A DNA stretch of 64,000 nt from an uncultured Psychrobacter sp. (GTDB lineage: Bacteria > Pseudomonadota > Gammaproteobacteria > Pseudomonadales > Moraxellaceae). Where the stretch lies: positions 124,001 through 188,000 of the forward strand of contig NZ_CANKZC010000004.1 of the NCBI RefSeq assembly GCF_947488565.1, read 5' to 3'. Shown here piece by piece: positions 18,966-28,786 of this stretch. Made by a program: the position numbers and the translations under genes. The notes beneath the pieces are model-generated. The model was not told the origin of the DNA, did not search any database, and saw nothing but the letters and a program-made list of their open reading frames with translations. Position 1 is the first letter of the stretch. Each line of letters starts with the position of its first letter.

Positions 18966-19625
18966 ATGAGTGATCAGCAAGCACAAAAGCAAGCCGCAGC
19001 CAAAGCTGCTCTAGGTTATATTGAAGATGATATGATACTTGGGGTAGGAACGGGCAGTACGGTCAACTGTTTGATTGAATTGTTGCCCGCCTTAAAACTT
19101 GCTGGTGCTGTTGCTAGCTCACAAATGACCGAAGATAAACTTCGCGCTTTGGGTATCGAGATTGTCGATCTAAACTTTGCCGGAACGCTTGATGTCTATA
19201 TCGATGGTGCTGATGAAGTTAATGAACATCTACAGTTGATCAAGGGTGGTGGTGGAGCGCTCACACGTGAAAAAATCGTCGCCGCAGCGTCTAATAAGTT
19301 TATCTGTATGGTCGATGAAAGCAAACGTGTAGATATATTGGGCCGAGATTTTCCAGTGCCGATCGAAGTGCTGCCGCAAGCACGTTCGTATGTTGCGCGT
19401 CAACTAGCAGCTTTGGGCGGTGAGCCTGTTTATCGTGAGGACTTTGTCACAGATTATGGTAATGTGATTTTGGATACTTATGATTTGGATGTCAGCAATC
19501 CAATCGCTCTTGAAAAAGAGTTGAATAATATCGTAGGCGTGGTGTGTAATGGTATTTTTGCGGCCAACCAAGCAGATGTATTGCTAAAAGCGGGTAGTGA
19601 TGGCGTGACGACATTGACTCGCTAA
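18966..19625 (+). CDS. rpiA: ribose-5-phosphate isomerase A
   Basis: Interconverts ribose 5-phosphate and ribulose 5-phosphate in the pentose phosphate pathway. The protein has [20 protein letters not shown] and [11 protein letters not shown] motifs of the RpiA family. A longer reading from 18864 exists, but AAGGA lies six bases before the ATG at 18966, and that start gives 219 residues, the same length as the E. coli enzyme. A small hairpin follows the stop codon and a strong terminator comes after it. Confidence 0.96.
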   Translation: MSDQQAQKQAAAKAALGYIEDDMILGVGTGSTVNCLIELLPALKLAGAVASSQMTEDKLRALGIEIVDLNFAGTLDVYIDGADEVNEHLQLIKGGGGALTREKIVAAASNKFICMVDESKRVDILGRDFPVPIEVLPQARSYVARQLAALGGEPVYREDFVTDYGNVILDTYDLDVSNPIALEKELNNIVGVVCNGIFAANQADVLLKAGSDGVTTLTR

Positions 19626-19674
19626 AAAAGGCTCGTTGAATACTCAACGAGTTGCTAATGGTAGATCAAAAATT

Positions 19675-19711
19675 AAAAAGGCAGAACACTATAAATGTGT
19701 TCTGCCTTTTT
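19675..19711. terminator. bidirectional terminator between rpiA and argF
   Basis: A perfect 15-bp inverted repeat (arms 19675-19689 and 19697-19711) with a 7-nt loop, A residues on the left and T residues on the right, between convergent genes. Confidence 0.9.
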
Positions 19712-19761
19712 TTATGGATAATATTCTATTAATAGTTTGCTTAGTTATCTATGTTAGTCGT

Positions 19762-20685
19762 CTATGAAGGCAACTTGATTTTATCTTTTAATAAAAATTC
19801 CATCAAAGCTTTTTGTGCATGTAGGCGATTTTCTGCTTCATCCCATACTACTGAGCGTGGATCATCGAGCATATCATGAGAAATCTCCTCACCGCGATGT
19901 GCAGGCAAGCAATGCATAAACACCACTTCAGGGTCAGCCTTATCCAATAGCGACGGTGTCACTTGATAAGGGGCAAAACGACGCGCGCGAGTATTTTGCT
20001 CGGACTCTTGTCCCATACTTGCCCAAACATCAGTGACGATCAGGTTCGAATCTTTTGCGGCATCTTGTACGTTTTCAACCAAGCTGACGCAGTGTGAAAA
20101 GCGCTTCATTAACTTGGGATCTGGCTCAAAACCGTACGGCGCTGCGACACGTAGCTCAAAACCAAATTGATTAGCGGCTTGCATAAATGATGAGCACATG
20201 TTGTTACCGTCACCGACCCAGGTGACGATTTTATTTTCAATACTGCCGCGATGCTCATAGTAAGTTTGCATATCAGCGAGCAGTTGACAGGGATGAAACT
20301 CATCGGTTAGAGCGTTGATAATGGGGACGCCTGAGTACTTGGCAAAGGTTTCAACCTTTTCATGACCAAAGGTGCGAATCATTATAATATCGACCATACT
20401 TGAGATCACGCGAGCTGAGTCTTCTAACGGTTCGCCGCGACCAAGCTGCGTATCGTTTGGCGACAAAAAAATGGCGCTACCGCCAAACTGCCCCATACCC
20501 GTCTCAAAGGAGATACGCGTGCGAGTTGATGACTTCTCAAATATCATACCAAGCGTACGTCCAACAAAGGGCTGATATATCTCGCCTGCATGCTGCATTT
20601 TACGCAGCTCGCTTGCACGTTTGATTAGGTTTTCTAGCTCTTGTTTGGTTAAATCAGATAAGGTCAAAAAATGGCGCAAACTCAT
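19762..20685 (-). CDS. argF: ornithine carbamoyltransferase
   Basis: Makes citrulline from ornithine and carbamoyl phosphate in arginine synthesis. The 307-residue protein has the carbamoyl-phosphate site STRTR, the HPCQ motif, and the ornithine-binding [10 protein letters not shown] loop. The length matches the anabolic class. It is a single gene here, without other arg genes or an arginine deiminase cluster, so an anabolic role is favoured. Confidence 0.96.
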   Translation of the reverse strand: MSLRHFLTLSDLTKQELENLIKRASELRKMQHAGEIYQPFVGRTLGMIFEKSSTRTRISFETGMGQFGGSAIFLSPNDTQLGRGEPLEDSARVISSMVDIIMIRTFGHEKVETFAKYSGVPIINALTDEFHPCQLLADMQTYYEHRGSIENKIVTWVGDGNNMCSSFMQAANQFGFELRVAAPYGFEPDPKLMKRFSHCVSLVENVQDAAKDSNLIVTDVWASMGQESEQNTRARRFAPYQVTPSLLDKADPEVVFMHCLPAHRGEEISHDMLDDPRSVVWDEAENRLHAQKALMEFLLKDKIKLPS

Positions 20686-20876
20686 AGCAATCCTAGCAGT
20701 CGATCACAGTCAATGAAACGTTATCAGCCGTCAATGGCGACAGTCAGCTTTAAGCTGTAGTGACAACAAACTTTTAGTATAGCGTAATTACTTTCAATGT
20801 AAACGCCAAATTTATATAACCGTTGGCAGTCAGGTAGTGAGCCTGTAGTAGTAGGTTGAGCAAGAATACAGCTGCC

Positions 20877-21983
20877 CTATGCTCGCTTAGGACGAGCACT
20901 CAATCTACATAGTAGCTCGTAGCCGATCGTGCCTGCATGACTGGCCACTTCATCAACATGTGGCATGGCGCCCCATAATACAACTTTACTATCAAGCGCG
21001 ATATCTACAGGAGCTGCACTCAAATCAACCACAATCATATCCATAGCAACTCGTCCACGGATAGGGCAGCGGTAGCTTATATTACTATTGGCATCGACAA
21101 TACAAACATAAGCATCGTCGCTAATGACGCGTGGATAGCCGTCCCCATAGCCGATACTGACGAGAGCAGTCCTAGTATCTTGCTCTGCAGTCCAGCGGCT
21201 GCCATAGCCAATGGCCTCACCAGTATTGACTATATGCATCGCCATAATACGAGCACTAAATTCCATTGCAGGCTTTAGGTTTAGGTCGATAGCCGACTGA
21301 TCAATGACAGGGGAGCTGCCATAGAGCATGATACCTGGACGTACCCAATCATGATGGTGTTCAGAGAAGTTTACTATGCCTGCTGAGTTACATAACGAGC
21401 CTTCGATACTTGGGGTTATGTGCTGTTGCAAATACTCCAACATGTCAGAAAAGCGCTGTATTTGAGTGGCGTTTAGCGGATGGTCACGATCATCAGCATT
21501 GGCAAAATGTGTTGTAAGAATAAGTTGATAACCTGCATCGTGTAAACGCTGTGCCGCTTCTATGACTGTTTTTTCATCAAAACCTAAGCGATTCATACCA
21601 GTATTATATTTTAGCCAGACCTGCCGCGCTGGGCTATCCTCGGCTGGGATGTTCTCTAGTGCCCAGTTTAACTGCGGTGTGTGGTGAATCACGCAGCTGC
21701 AAGCATTATCGATGGCTTGCTGCCATTCATCAGCGCTAAATACCCCTTCGACTAGGCCAATTGCTTTATCCCAGCCCAATTGCCGTGCCTCCATCGCCTC
21801 AGCAAACGTTGCCACACCGATACCATCTGCTTGCTTTAGTGCTGGCAATACAGCGGCCACGCCGTGACCATAAGCGTTGGCTTTTACCATCGCCAGTACT
21901 TTAGCACCAGGCGCACGTTTTTTGACTTGAGTTAAATTGTGAGTAAGAGCAGCAGGGTCAATAGTAATGTTAGCGGTGCGCAT
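20877..21983 (-). CDS. alr: alanine racemase
   Basis: A PLP enzyme that converts L- to D-alanine for peptidoglycan. The cofactor lysine Lys34 sits in MVKANAYGHG, and the C-terminal domain carries the second-active-site region (VSIGYGDGYPR). It has 368 residues, a normal length. It follows dnaB by about 210 bp on the same strand, the dnaB-alr order found in many gammaproteobacteria. The intergenic gap holds a dispersed repeat. Confidence 0.95.
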   Translation of the reverse strand: MRTANITIDPAALTHNLTQVKKRAPGAKVLAMVKANAYGHGVAAVLPALKQADGIGVATFAEAMEARQLGWDKAIGLVEGVFSADEWQQAIDNACSCVIHHTPQLNWALENIPAEDSPARQVWLKYNTGMNRLGFDEKTVIEAAQRLHDAGYQLILTTHFANADDRDHPLNATQIQRFSDMLEYLQQHITPSIEGSLCNSAGIVNFSEHHHDWVRPGIMLYGSSPVIDQSAIDLNLKPAMEFSARIMAMHIVNTGEAIGYGSRWTAEQDTRTALVSIGYGDGYPRVISDDAYVCIVDANSNISYRCPIRGRVAMDMIVVDLSAAPVDIALDSKVVLWGAMPHVDEVASHAGTIGYELLCRLSARPKRA

Positions 21984-22046
21984 AGTTCGTTTCTTTATTA
22001 GTGTTTGGACGTTAGATAGTAGTTATAAATAGCAGTTGTAGTCAAT

Positions 22047-22069
22047 TCGCTATAAAAACGATATAGCGA
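22047..22069. repeat. small palindrome next to dispersed repeat copy A
   Basis: TCGCTATA at 22047-22054 pairs perfectly with TATAGCGA at 22062-22069, a hairpin directly abutting the left end of repeat copy A. It is absent from the flank of copy B, so it is probably not part of the repeat. Confidence 0.5.
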
Positions 22070-22070
22070 G

Positions 22071-22136
22071 ACTGGTATAAGTGTTTCGCAGCCTCTGTCA
22101 ACGTAGACACAGTAAGCAAGAAAAATTTATACCAGT
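22071..22136 (+). repeat. dispersed 66-bp repeat, copy A, with 8-bp terminal inverted repeats
   Basis: The element begins ACTGGTAT and ends ATACCAGT, exact inverted copies. It is present a second time in the window at 34588-34652 in reverse orientation; a hand alignment gives 54 identities in 66 positions, with 9 of 11 substitutions being transitions. The best conserved part is GTAGACACAG followed by AAGCAAGAAAA. It lies between dnaB and alr. Its size and ends resemble a miniature non-autonomous element or a conserved RNA hairpin; no target duplication is visible. Confidence 0.75.
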
Positions 22137-22194
22137 TGCGTATCACGTTACAACGTAATGATTTTATAATAAATTGATAGTTATTAATTGGGTA

Positions 22195-23595
22195 TTATTC
22201 ATCGTCAAAAGTCACCCCTTGATAGTACTCAGGGGTCAGGTTGATAAAGCGGGTAAATTGTCCTTCAAAACCTAGTCGTATGGTACCGATAGGGCCGTTA
22301 CGCTGCTTACCGATGATGACTTCAGCCACACCTTTATGGTCTGAGTTTTCATTGTAAACTTCATCACGATAAATGAACATAATCAAATCGGCATCCTGCT
22401 CAATCGCGCCAGACTCACGCAGATCAGACATGATTGGACGCTTATTGGGCCGATTCTCTAGGCTTCGGTTCAGCTGCGATAAGGCAATGACTGGGCATTC
22501 AAGCTCACGTGCTAGCGCTTTTAGGCTACGAGAGATTTCCGATATTTCTCCAACACGGTTACCATCAAGACTGGGGACTTTCATCAATTGTAGATAATCG
22601 ACAATGATAGCGCCAATCTTACCATCATGGTTTTTTGCAATACGGCGGCAACGTGAGCGTAGCTCTGAGGGTGGCAGGGCAGTACTGTCATCGATATATA
22701 AATGTTTGGATTGCAGATGCTGAATGGCATTCATCATCTTTGCCCATTCATCTTCGTTCATTTGTCCTGAGCGTAGATTGGTTTGATTAATCGCGCCCCA
22801 CGAAGACAACAGACGCATGACGATAGACTCTGCGGGCATCTCCATAGAAAATACCACAACAGGCAGGTTCTCGTTAAACAACACGCCTTCTGCCAAGTTC
22901 ATCGCAAAAGTGGTCTTACCCATAGACGGGCGTGCGGCGACAATGACCAAATCGCCCGCTTGCAGGCCTTGAGTTTTGTTATTTAGCTCAGCGAATGGGG
23001 TTTGCAGTCCAATCATACCGTCGGGATTGGATTTGAGCTCTTGGATTTTATCGATTACATTGGTCAATACTGAGGTGATACCGACAGGTCCGCGCTGCTC
23101 AGCACGTTTGTTATGCTGCTCGTTGATACTAAAAATTTTACCTTCAACACTATCTAAAATATCACTAACGCTTTGATCTTTTGGGTTATATGCTAGAGTC
23201 AACATGTCGTTGCCAGTGGTAATAAGTTGGCGTAGGGTTGATAACTCTCGTACACGCTGAGCGTAGGCGGTCAGATTAAATAAGGTCGCTGGACTTTGGC
23301 TTAAAATGTCAGCCAAATAACTGTCACCACCAGCAGTTTTGAGCAGCTTTTGAGCCTCTAGCCAGTCATGCACCATGACCGTATCATAAGGCTCATTTAC
23401 CGCTGCTAAGTGAGCAATGGCATCGAATATGTGTTGATGACGCCCTGCATAAAAGTCATCTTTGGTGACGATATCAGCAATCTTGTCATAGGCCTCTTCA
23501 ATACTCATCAAAGAAGCCAGCAATGCTTTTTCAATATCTATATTGTGCGGAGGCTGTTGATTGAGTAAGTCATCGGTTTTACTGGTGTCTGCCAT
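22195..23595 (-). CDS. dnaB: replicative DNA helicase DnaB
   Basis: The hexameric helicase of the replication fork. It has 466 residues: an N-terminal DnaG-interacting domain (DIEKALLASLMS onward) and a RecA-like ATPase domain with Walker A ARPSMGKTT and the Walker B region IIVDYLQLM. No intein is present. It is divergent from pdxA and followed by alr. Confidence 0.97.
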   Translation of the reverse strand: MADTSKTDDLLNQQPPHNIDIEKALLASLMSIEEAYDKIADIVTKDDFYAGRHQHIFDAIAHLAAVNEPYDTVMVHDWLEAQKLLKTAGGDSYLADILSQSPATLFNLTAYAQRVRELSTLRQLITTGNDMLTLAYNPKDQSVSDILDSVEGKIFSINEQHNKRAEQRGPVGITSVLTNVIDKIQELKSNPDGMIGLQTPFAELNNKTQGLQAGDLVIVAARPSMGKTTFAMNLAEGVLFNENLPVVVFSMEMPAESIVMRLLSSWGAINQTNLRSGQMNEDEWAKMMNAIQHLQSKHLYIDDSTALPPSELRSRCRRIAKNHDGKIGAIIVDYLQLMKVPSLDGNRVGEISEISRSLKALARELECPVIALSQLNRSLENRPNKRPIMSDLRESGAIEQDADLIMFIYRDEVYNENSDHKGVAEVIIGKQRNGPIGTIRLGFEGQFTRFINLTPEYYQGVTFDDE

Positions 23596-23952
23596 GTGTA
23601 CCTAAGTATATGTATGAGTTGATGTATTGATAAGTTTATGCCGCTAAAAAAGACACAGATATTGTGCTTGCTATGGACGTCGCATTAGACGCTATATTAT
23701 AAAATGGCGCATCCAGCACCAAGAGCGAGAGTAAGAGTAAGTACCATAAAATACGCTTCAAATAATGCTACAATCAAAAGCGAAATTCTAGCACATTATG
23801 ATTACCATAAGGCTGTTTATAGATACTTTTCTCTATCTTTGTCAGGCATATAACGGGTATATTTGGTAGGTATTACCATTATCCAAATGACTAACAGAGC
23901 TATATAAAATACGGTAAAATCAAATAGTTAAATAAAAATAAGAGGTGAATGT
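23596..23952. other. intergenic region between divergent dnaB and pdxA
   Basis: About 357 bases, A+T rich in the pdxA-proximal half. It must hold two divergent promoters; I see no ORF, RNA gene or strong inverted repeat. Confidence 0.5.
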
Positions 23953-25023
23953 ATGAGTCAAAAACAACCCTTATTAATCACCACAGGTGAGCCTGCTGGT
24001 ATCGGGATGGACGTGGTTTTGTTACTTGCGCAGGAGGGTAAGCTACAAAATCTTAATCGACCAATCTGGGTCATAGCCGATGCCAATGCTATGCAGGCAC
24101 GTGCAGAGCAACTGCTAGCCACTGGCGCACTTAAAAGCTGTCCAACTTGGCAGAGTATTACAGTGACTCCATCGTCAATGACTGATGTAAATAATGCGGA
24201 TTTTGATATAGCGAATAATGCATTCTTATTGTTGGATGTACCTTGCCCTGCGCCCGTGCAGGCAGGTTATATTGACACTAAGAATGCAGCAATGGTTGCC
24301 AAGCAATTAGAAATCGCTCATCAACTTGCAACAAATGAAACGGTAGCCGCCATCGTCACTGGACCGTTACAAAAATCTGCGTTAATTGACGCCGACATTA
24401 AACTTTTAGATGGCACGATGTTTAGTGGGCATACCGAGTTTTTTATGCAGCAAAGTGGTTGCAAAAAAGTAGTCATGATGCTGGCCAATCAGGCAATGAA
24501 AGTTGCGCTGGTGACCACTCACTTAGCGCTAAGAGATGTCCCTGCCGCTATCACCGCAGACAATGTCCGCCAAACAGTGCAAATTGTACTTGATGATATG
24601 CAATCGAAATTTGGTATGGCGAGTCCACGTATATTAGTTTGCGGACTCAATCCACATGCGGGTGAAGGTGGACATCTAGGCATGGAAGAGATTGAAATTA
24701 TTAATCCAGTATTACAAGAATTTATTGCCGCTGGCGTAGATATCTCTGAGGCCATGCCCGCCGACACGTTGTTTACCACTAGGCATCTAAGTAATTGTGA
24801 TGCGGTGATTGCTATGTATCATGACCAAGGACTGCCTGTGTTAAAGTCGCATGGTTTTGGCGATACGGTTAACTTAACACTAGGATTGCCTTATATTCGC
24901 ACCTCAGTCGATCATGGTACAGCGCTGGACTTGGCAGGTCGCGGCGAGGCAAGTGCCACAAGCTTGTATCAAGCATTAATCATGGCGAATGAAATGGCTG
25001 ATAAATCATTAACTACATCATAA
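23953..25023 (+). CDS. pdxA: 4-hydroxythreonine-4-phosphate dehydrogenase
   Basis: Oxidises 4-phosphohydroxy-L-threonine in the DXP-dependent pyridoxal phosphate pathway. The 356-residue protein has the N-terminal TTGEPAGIGMD motif and the metal-binding histidines in GHTEFF, NPHAGEGG and MYHDQGLPVLK. GAGGTGA precedes the ATG. It begins the pdxA-rsmA-apaH run, a conserved gammaproteobacterial order; surA and apaG, often part of it, are not here. Confidence 0.95.
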   Translation: MSQKQPLLITTGEPAGIGMDVVLLLAQEGKLQNLNRPIWVIADANAMQARAEQLLATGALKSCPTWQSITVTPSSMTDVNNADFDIANNAFLLLDVPCPAPVQAGYIDTKNAAMVAKQLEIAHQLATNETVAAIVTGPLQKSALIDADIKLLDGTMFSGHTEFFMQQSGCKKVVMMLANQAMKVALVTTHLALRDVPAAITADNVRQTVQIVLDDMQSKFGMASPRILVCGLNPHAGEGGHLGMEEIEIINPVLQEFIAAGVDISEAMPADTLFTTRHLSNCDAVIAMYHDQGLPVLKSHGFGDTVNLTLGLPYIRTSVDHGTALDLAGRGEASATSLYQALIMANEMADKSLTTS

Positions 25024-25200
25024 ATGCGTAATTTAGCTCAGGGCTAAAATGCAGCCAGATTATAAGCTATGGTATAATTTTGCACCAATAACAAAGCTAT
25101 AAAAGTCACCTTGTTCATCGTATTATATTGTCGATGTCCAAGACCAAGCTATTGTATTGCTCTACATTCTCATTTTTATTTTACTAATTAAGAATCTTTT

Positions 25201-26085
25201 ATGTCTACAAACTCGTTTGATGCCAAGACACTAGCAGCTAGCTTGCGAACTGCCAAACACCAACCGCGAAAACGCTTTGGTCAGAACTTTTTGCATGACA
25301 GCAGTATTATTCGTCAAATTGTCGATAGTATTCGTTTAGACCGCGATGACAACCTAATAGAAATTGGCCCTGGTATGGGCGCGTTAACTGAGCCGTTATT
25401 GGCAGAAGTGGATGCGATGACTGTGGTCGAGCTTGACCGTGATTTGGCCGATAGTTTACGTATCCGTATTGGCGCAAACAGTCATCCCAATTTTACTATT
25501 GTAAAAGAAAACGCGATGCACGTGGATTATCGTGAATTTTATAGCACCGAGCGTGGCAAGTTACGTGTGGTGGGGAACCTGCCTTATAATATCTCAACGC
25601 CAATACTGTTTCATCTGCTCAGTTACTCTGATGTCATTCAGGACATGCATTTTATGCTGCAAAAAGAAGTGGTCGAGCGCATTACCGCCGATGTGGGTAG
25701 CAAAACTTATGGTCGTCTGTCCGTTATCATGCAGTATCATTGTGAGACGGACTATTTACTGACCGTTCCTAAAGGCGCATTTAATCCGCCGCCAAAAGTG
25801 ACCAGTGCTGTCTTTCGTTTGACGCCTCATATCGAAAAGCCCATTGTTGCAGAAGATGAGCAATACTTCGCTATCGTAGTACGTGAGACCTTTAACCATC
25901 GCCGTAAAACGCTGCGTGCTATTTTCAAAAAATCCACCCTACTGCCAACATTGAGTGAAGACGACTTTGCTGCTTGTGGTATCGACCCACAATCCCGTCC
26001 AGAAACACTGAGTGTCAGTGACTTTGTAGCTTTGAGTAATCAGGCAAAAGTACAGAAGAATAAGACAACCATCGAGGAATTATGA
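25201..26085 (+). CDS. rsmA: 16S rRNA dimethyladenosine transferase
   Basis: Dimethylates two adjacent adenosines (A1518 and A1519 in E. coli numbering) near the 3' end of 16S rRNA using SAM, a late 30S assembly step. Also known as KsgA. Motifs: [10 protein letters not shown], the SAM loop [15 protein letters not shown], and the catalytic NLPYNIST. It has 294 residues, slightly longer than E. coli. Its TGA overlaps the apaH ATG (ATGA), so the two are translationally coupled. Confidence 0.96.
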   Translation: MSTNSFDAKTLAASLRTAKHQPRKRFGQNFLHDSSIIRQIVDSIRLDRDDNLIEIGPGMGALTEPLLAEVDAMTVVELDRDLADSLRIRIGANSHPNFTIVKENAMHVDYREFYSTERGKLRVVGNLPYNISTPILFHLLSYSDVIQDMHFMLQKEVVERITADVGSKTYGRLSVIMQYHCETDYLLTVPKGAFNPPPKVTSAVFRLTPHIEKPIVAEDEQYFAIVVRETFNHRRKTLRAIFKKSTLLPTLSEDDFAACGIDPQSRPETLSVSDFVALSNQAKVQKNKTTIEEL

Positions 26086-26918
26086 GTTTTCGCCATCAAT
26101 ATGTTATCGGTGACTTGCAAGGTTGCTATGCTGCGTATCAAAAACTACTGCAGACACTTAATTTTGACCCTGCACAAGACAAATTATGGTTTGCAGGTGA
26201 CTTGGTTGCACGCGGAGAGGATTCGCTAAGTACTTTGCGTCACGTAAAGATGCTATGCGAGCAAGGAGCGGCTGCAACCGTCCTAGGAAATCATGATTTA
26301 AACTTGCTGGCAGTATGGCGCGGGGCAGCCAAAATGAAGAAGAAAGATAAAACGGCGCCTATTTTTGCTGCAGAGGATGGTGAGGAATTATTGCAATGGT
26401 TACGGTGCCAGCCAATTTTGGCGTATCCTGATAAGCATACCGTATTGGTACATGCTGGGATACCACCGCATTGGAGCATCGAGTCTGCTGCACAATATGC
26501 GCAGCAATTAGAAGCGCAATTAAAGGGTAGCTTAGATCAACTTGATCGTTTGCTACCGCATTTGTATAGTAAGAGCGCCGATGAGTGGCATGATGGTATT
26601 AATGGCTTTACTAAGATGCGTGCGATAGCCAATTACTTTACCCGGATGCGGCTGTGCAAACAAGACGGAACACTAGAGTTTAGCTTTACGTCCAGCTTAG
26701 ATCAGCACATGCCCGATGATTTTATGCCTTGGTTTGAATGGCAAGTACCGCGGACGCGTAAGATACTATTTGGGCATTGGGCTGCGCTAAAGGGGGAGGT
26801 TGATTTACCGCATGCTCGCGCGCTCGATGGCGGCTGTGTGTGGGGAAATTATCTACTAGCTTATCGCTTGAGCGATGGTAAGGTCATTACCTCAAGCGCC
26901 CACTGTCCGAGCCCGTAA
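26082..26918 (+). CDS. apaH: bis(5'-nucleosyl)-tetraphosphatase, symmetrical
   Basis: Hydrolyses diadenosine tetraphosphate to two ADP. It has 278 residues with the phosphoesterase motifs [14 protein letters not shown] and GNHD that hold the two metal ions. The first motif has Gln where E. coli has His, as in many pseudomonad-type ApaH proteins. The start overlaps rsmA by four bases; apaG is missing from between them. Confidence 0.94.
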   Translation: MSFRHQYVIGDLQGCYAAYQKLLQTLNFDPAQDKLWFAGDLVARGEDSLSTLRHVKMLCEQGAAATVLGNHDLNLLAVWRGAAKMKKKDKTAPIFAAEDGEELLQWLRCQPILAYPDKHTVLVHAGIPPHWSIESAAQYAQQLEAQLKGSLDQLDRLLPHLYSKSADEWHDGINGFTKMRAIANYFTRMRLCKQDGTLEFSFTSSLDQHMPDDFMPWFEWQVPRTRKILFGHWAALKGEVDLPHARALDGGCVWGNYLLAYRLSDGKVITSSAHCPSP

Positions 26919-27069
26919 CGAGGACTATAGCTAATTTTTAAATGCAAAGCTAAGTAGGGGGTCTGTTTTAAGTCGTTTTAGGATGGCAGTTTACTTTAGG
27001 TGGACTATTATTAATAGATTTAAAGGGAGGTATAGCTGGTTTTTTTATATTATAGCTATTACAAGCTAA

Positions 27070-27951
27070 TCAACCAACAACTAAGTTTTCAACAAACCAT
27101 TCCCATACCGCGTCTACAGCAGGTCGTGATACTGATGTGCGTTTACGAATAAGGTAGTAATCAGGCTCAACGGTTAAATCTAATTCACTGACTTGTAGCA
27201 AACGCCCCGCAGATAAATCCGCTTTTACAAACGCCTGACAAGCAATCGCAATCCCTTGCCCTGCTAAAGCCGCATCTAAAGCCAGCGCGGTTTGGTTAAA
27301 TATTGCTCCTGCCAGCTTATCTGCCGTATTAAGAAAACGTGGCCAATGGTTGTGTGAGTCATGCAGCAGTGGCATCTCTTTTAGTTGCTTGAGTGACATA
27401 GGAAGCGTGATGTCAGCGACAAAATAAGGGTTAGCAACAGCTACCAGTTTTTGTTTGAACAATAACTGCGTATCAAAAGAGGAAGAAAATGGTGGACGGG
27501 TGAGCCGTACCGCGATATCTACCTGATCACGATCAAAATCTGCAATAGATTCAGTAGCCACAGTACGTAAGTCAACATCAGGAACCGCAGTTGCTAGTGT
27601 CGAAAGATTGGGCAGTAACAGCTTAGTGGCAAATGTCGGTGTCACACTAATGGTGACCGTCTTAGGCTCTTTGAGTATTTGAGTGGTGGCCTTTTTTAAA
27701 ATCTCAAACGCCCGTGTGACTTCTGCAAAGTAGATTGCGCCTTGAGCAGTCAGAGCTACACCCTTTGGCAGCCTTTGAAACAGAGCAAACCCCATGTGTT
27801 CTTCTAATGCACGTACCTGCTGAGCGACGGCTCCTTGGGTCACAAAAAGCTCATCGGCTGCTGCACGAAAATTCGAATGACGCCCTGCTGCTTCAAATGC
27901 ACGTAGGGCATTCAAAGAGGGTAGAGCACGGTAAGCGTTTGTCATAGTCAT
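27070..27951 (-). CDS. LysR-type transcriptional regulator, GcvA-like
   Basis: A 293-residue LysR regulator with an N-terminal winged helix-turn-helix (FRAAADELFVTQGAVAQQVR, about residues 28-47) and an effector domain. The N-terminal PSLNALRAFEAAGRH signature groups it with GcvA/AmpR-like members. It is divergent from the SDR-EamA pair with about 115 bp between, the classic layout in which LysR proteins control the divergent operon. The effector is unknown. Confidence 0.92.
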   Translation of the reverse strand: MTMTNAYRALPSLNALRAFEAAGRHSNFRAAADELFVTQGAVAQQVRALEEHMGFALFQRLPKGVALTAQGAIYFAEVTRAFEILKKATTQILKEPKTVTISVTPTFATKLLLPNLSTLATAVPDVDLRTVATESIADFDRDQVDIAVRLTRPPFSSSFDTQLLFKQKLVAVANPYFVADITLPMSLKQLKEMPLLHDSHNHWPRFLNTADKLAGAIFNQTALALDAALAGQGIAIACQAFVKADLSAGRLLQVSELDLTVEPDYYLIRKRTSVSRPAVDAVWEWFVENLVVG

Positions 27952-28067
27952 TCCTTAGACAATATATTTGACGATAGATTTTCTACAGTCTAGCACCTTT
28001 TAATATCATGCGAGATATTTGCAGCCATTAGTTATGATAGATAAATCAATCACTAATGGAGAAAATC

Positions 28068-28772
28068 ATGACTATAGAAAAAGTAGCGCTTATTATGGCA
28101 GGTGGCTCAGGTATGGGTGCAGCGGCAGCGCGTAAGCTTTCTCAGGACGGTTATCAAGTGGCTATCTTATCGTCCTCAGGTAAAGGGGAAGCCTTAGCAA
28201 AAGAGCTGGGCGGCGTTGGTGTCACGGGCTCTAACTTGATAGATGCCGATGTACAGCGCTTAGTTGACTTAGCAATGGAAAAATGGGGCCGTATTGATGC
28301 GCTGGTAAACTCTGCTGGTCACGGTCCACGTGCGCCTATTTTAGAGATTACCGATGAAGACTGGCATCAAGGGATGGAGGTTTATTTTCTTAGTGCGGTG
28401 CGTCCGATTCGCCTAGTGACCCCAATTATGGTGGCACAAGGCGGCGGCGCTATTGTCAATATTTCCACGACTTGGGTATCAGAGCCGACAGCAACCTTCC
28501 CAACATCGACAGCGTTTCGAGCCAGTCTTGGTGCGTTTACTAAGATTTTCTCTGATGATTATGCGTCACAAGGTGTTCGCATTAATAATGTCTTACCTGG
28601 TTGGATCGATAGCTTACCGGAGGTTGATGAGCGCCGTGAAAATGTTCCGATGGAACGTTATGGTAAAGCTGAGGAAGTTGCTGCAACGATTGCCTTTTTA
28701 TTATCAGAGGCAGCTGGATATATTACGGGTCAGAGCATACGCGTTGATGGCGGTGTGACGCACTCTGTCTGA
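28068..28772 (+). CDS. short-chain dehydrogenase-like protein with altered catalytic residues
   Basis: A 234-residue SDR-fold protein. The nucleotide-binding glycine motif MAGGSGMGAA and the NSAGH motif are present. GGAG at 28058-28061 lies six bases before this ATG; an earlier in-frame ATG at 28056 overlaps that site. In the segment FPTSTAFRASLGAFTK the canonical YxxxK aligns with SxxxR, so both the Tyr and Lys of the usual active site seem replaced. It may bind NAD(P) without normal dehydrogenase activity, or use other residues. It is followed after 14 bp by an EamA transporter gene and is divergent from a LysR gene. Confidence 0.88.
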   Translation: MTIEKVALIMAGGSGMGAAAARKLSQDGYQVAILSSSGKGEALAKELGGVGVTGSNLIDADVQRLVDLAMEKWGRIDALVNSAGHGPRAPILEITDEDWHQGMEVYFLSAVRPIRLVTPIMVAQGGGAIVNISTTWVSEPTATFPTSTAFRASLGAFTKIFSDDYASQGVRINNVLPGWIDSLPEVDERRENVPMERYGKAEEVAATIAFLLSEAAGYITGQSIRVDGGVTHSV

Positions 28773-28786
28773 TAAAGGCCAATACT

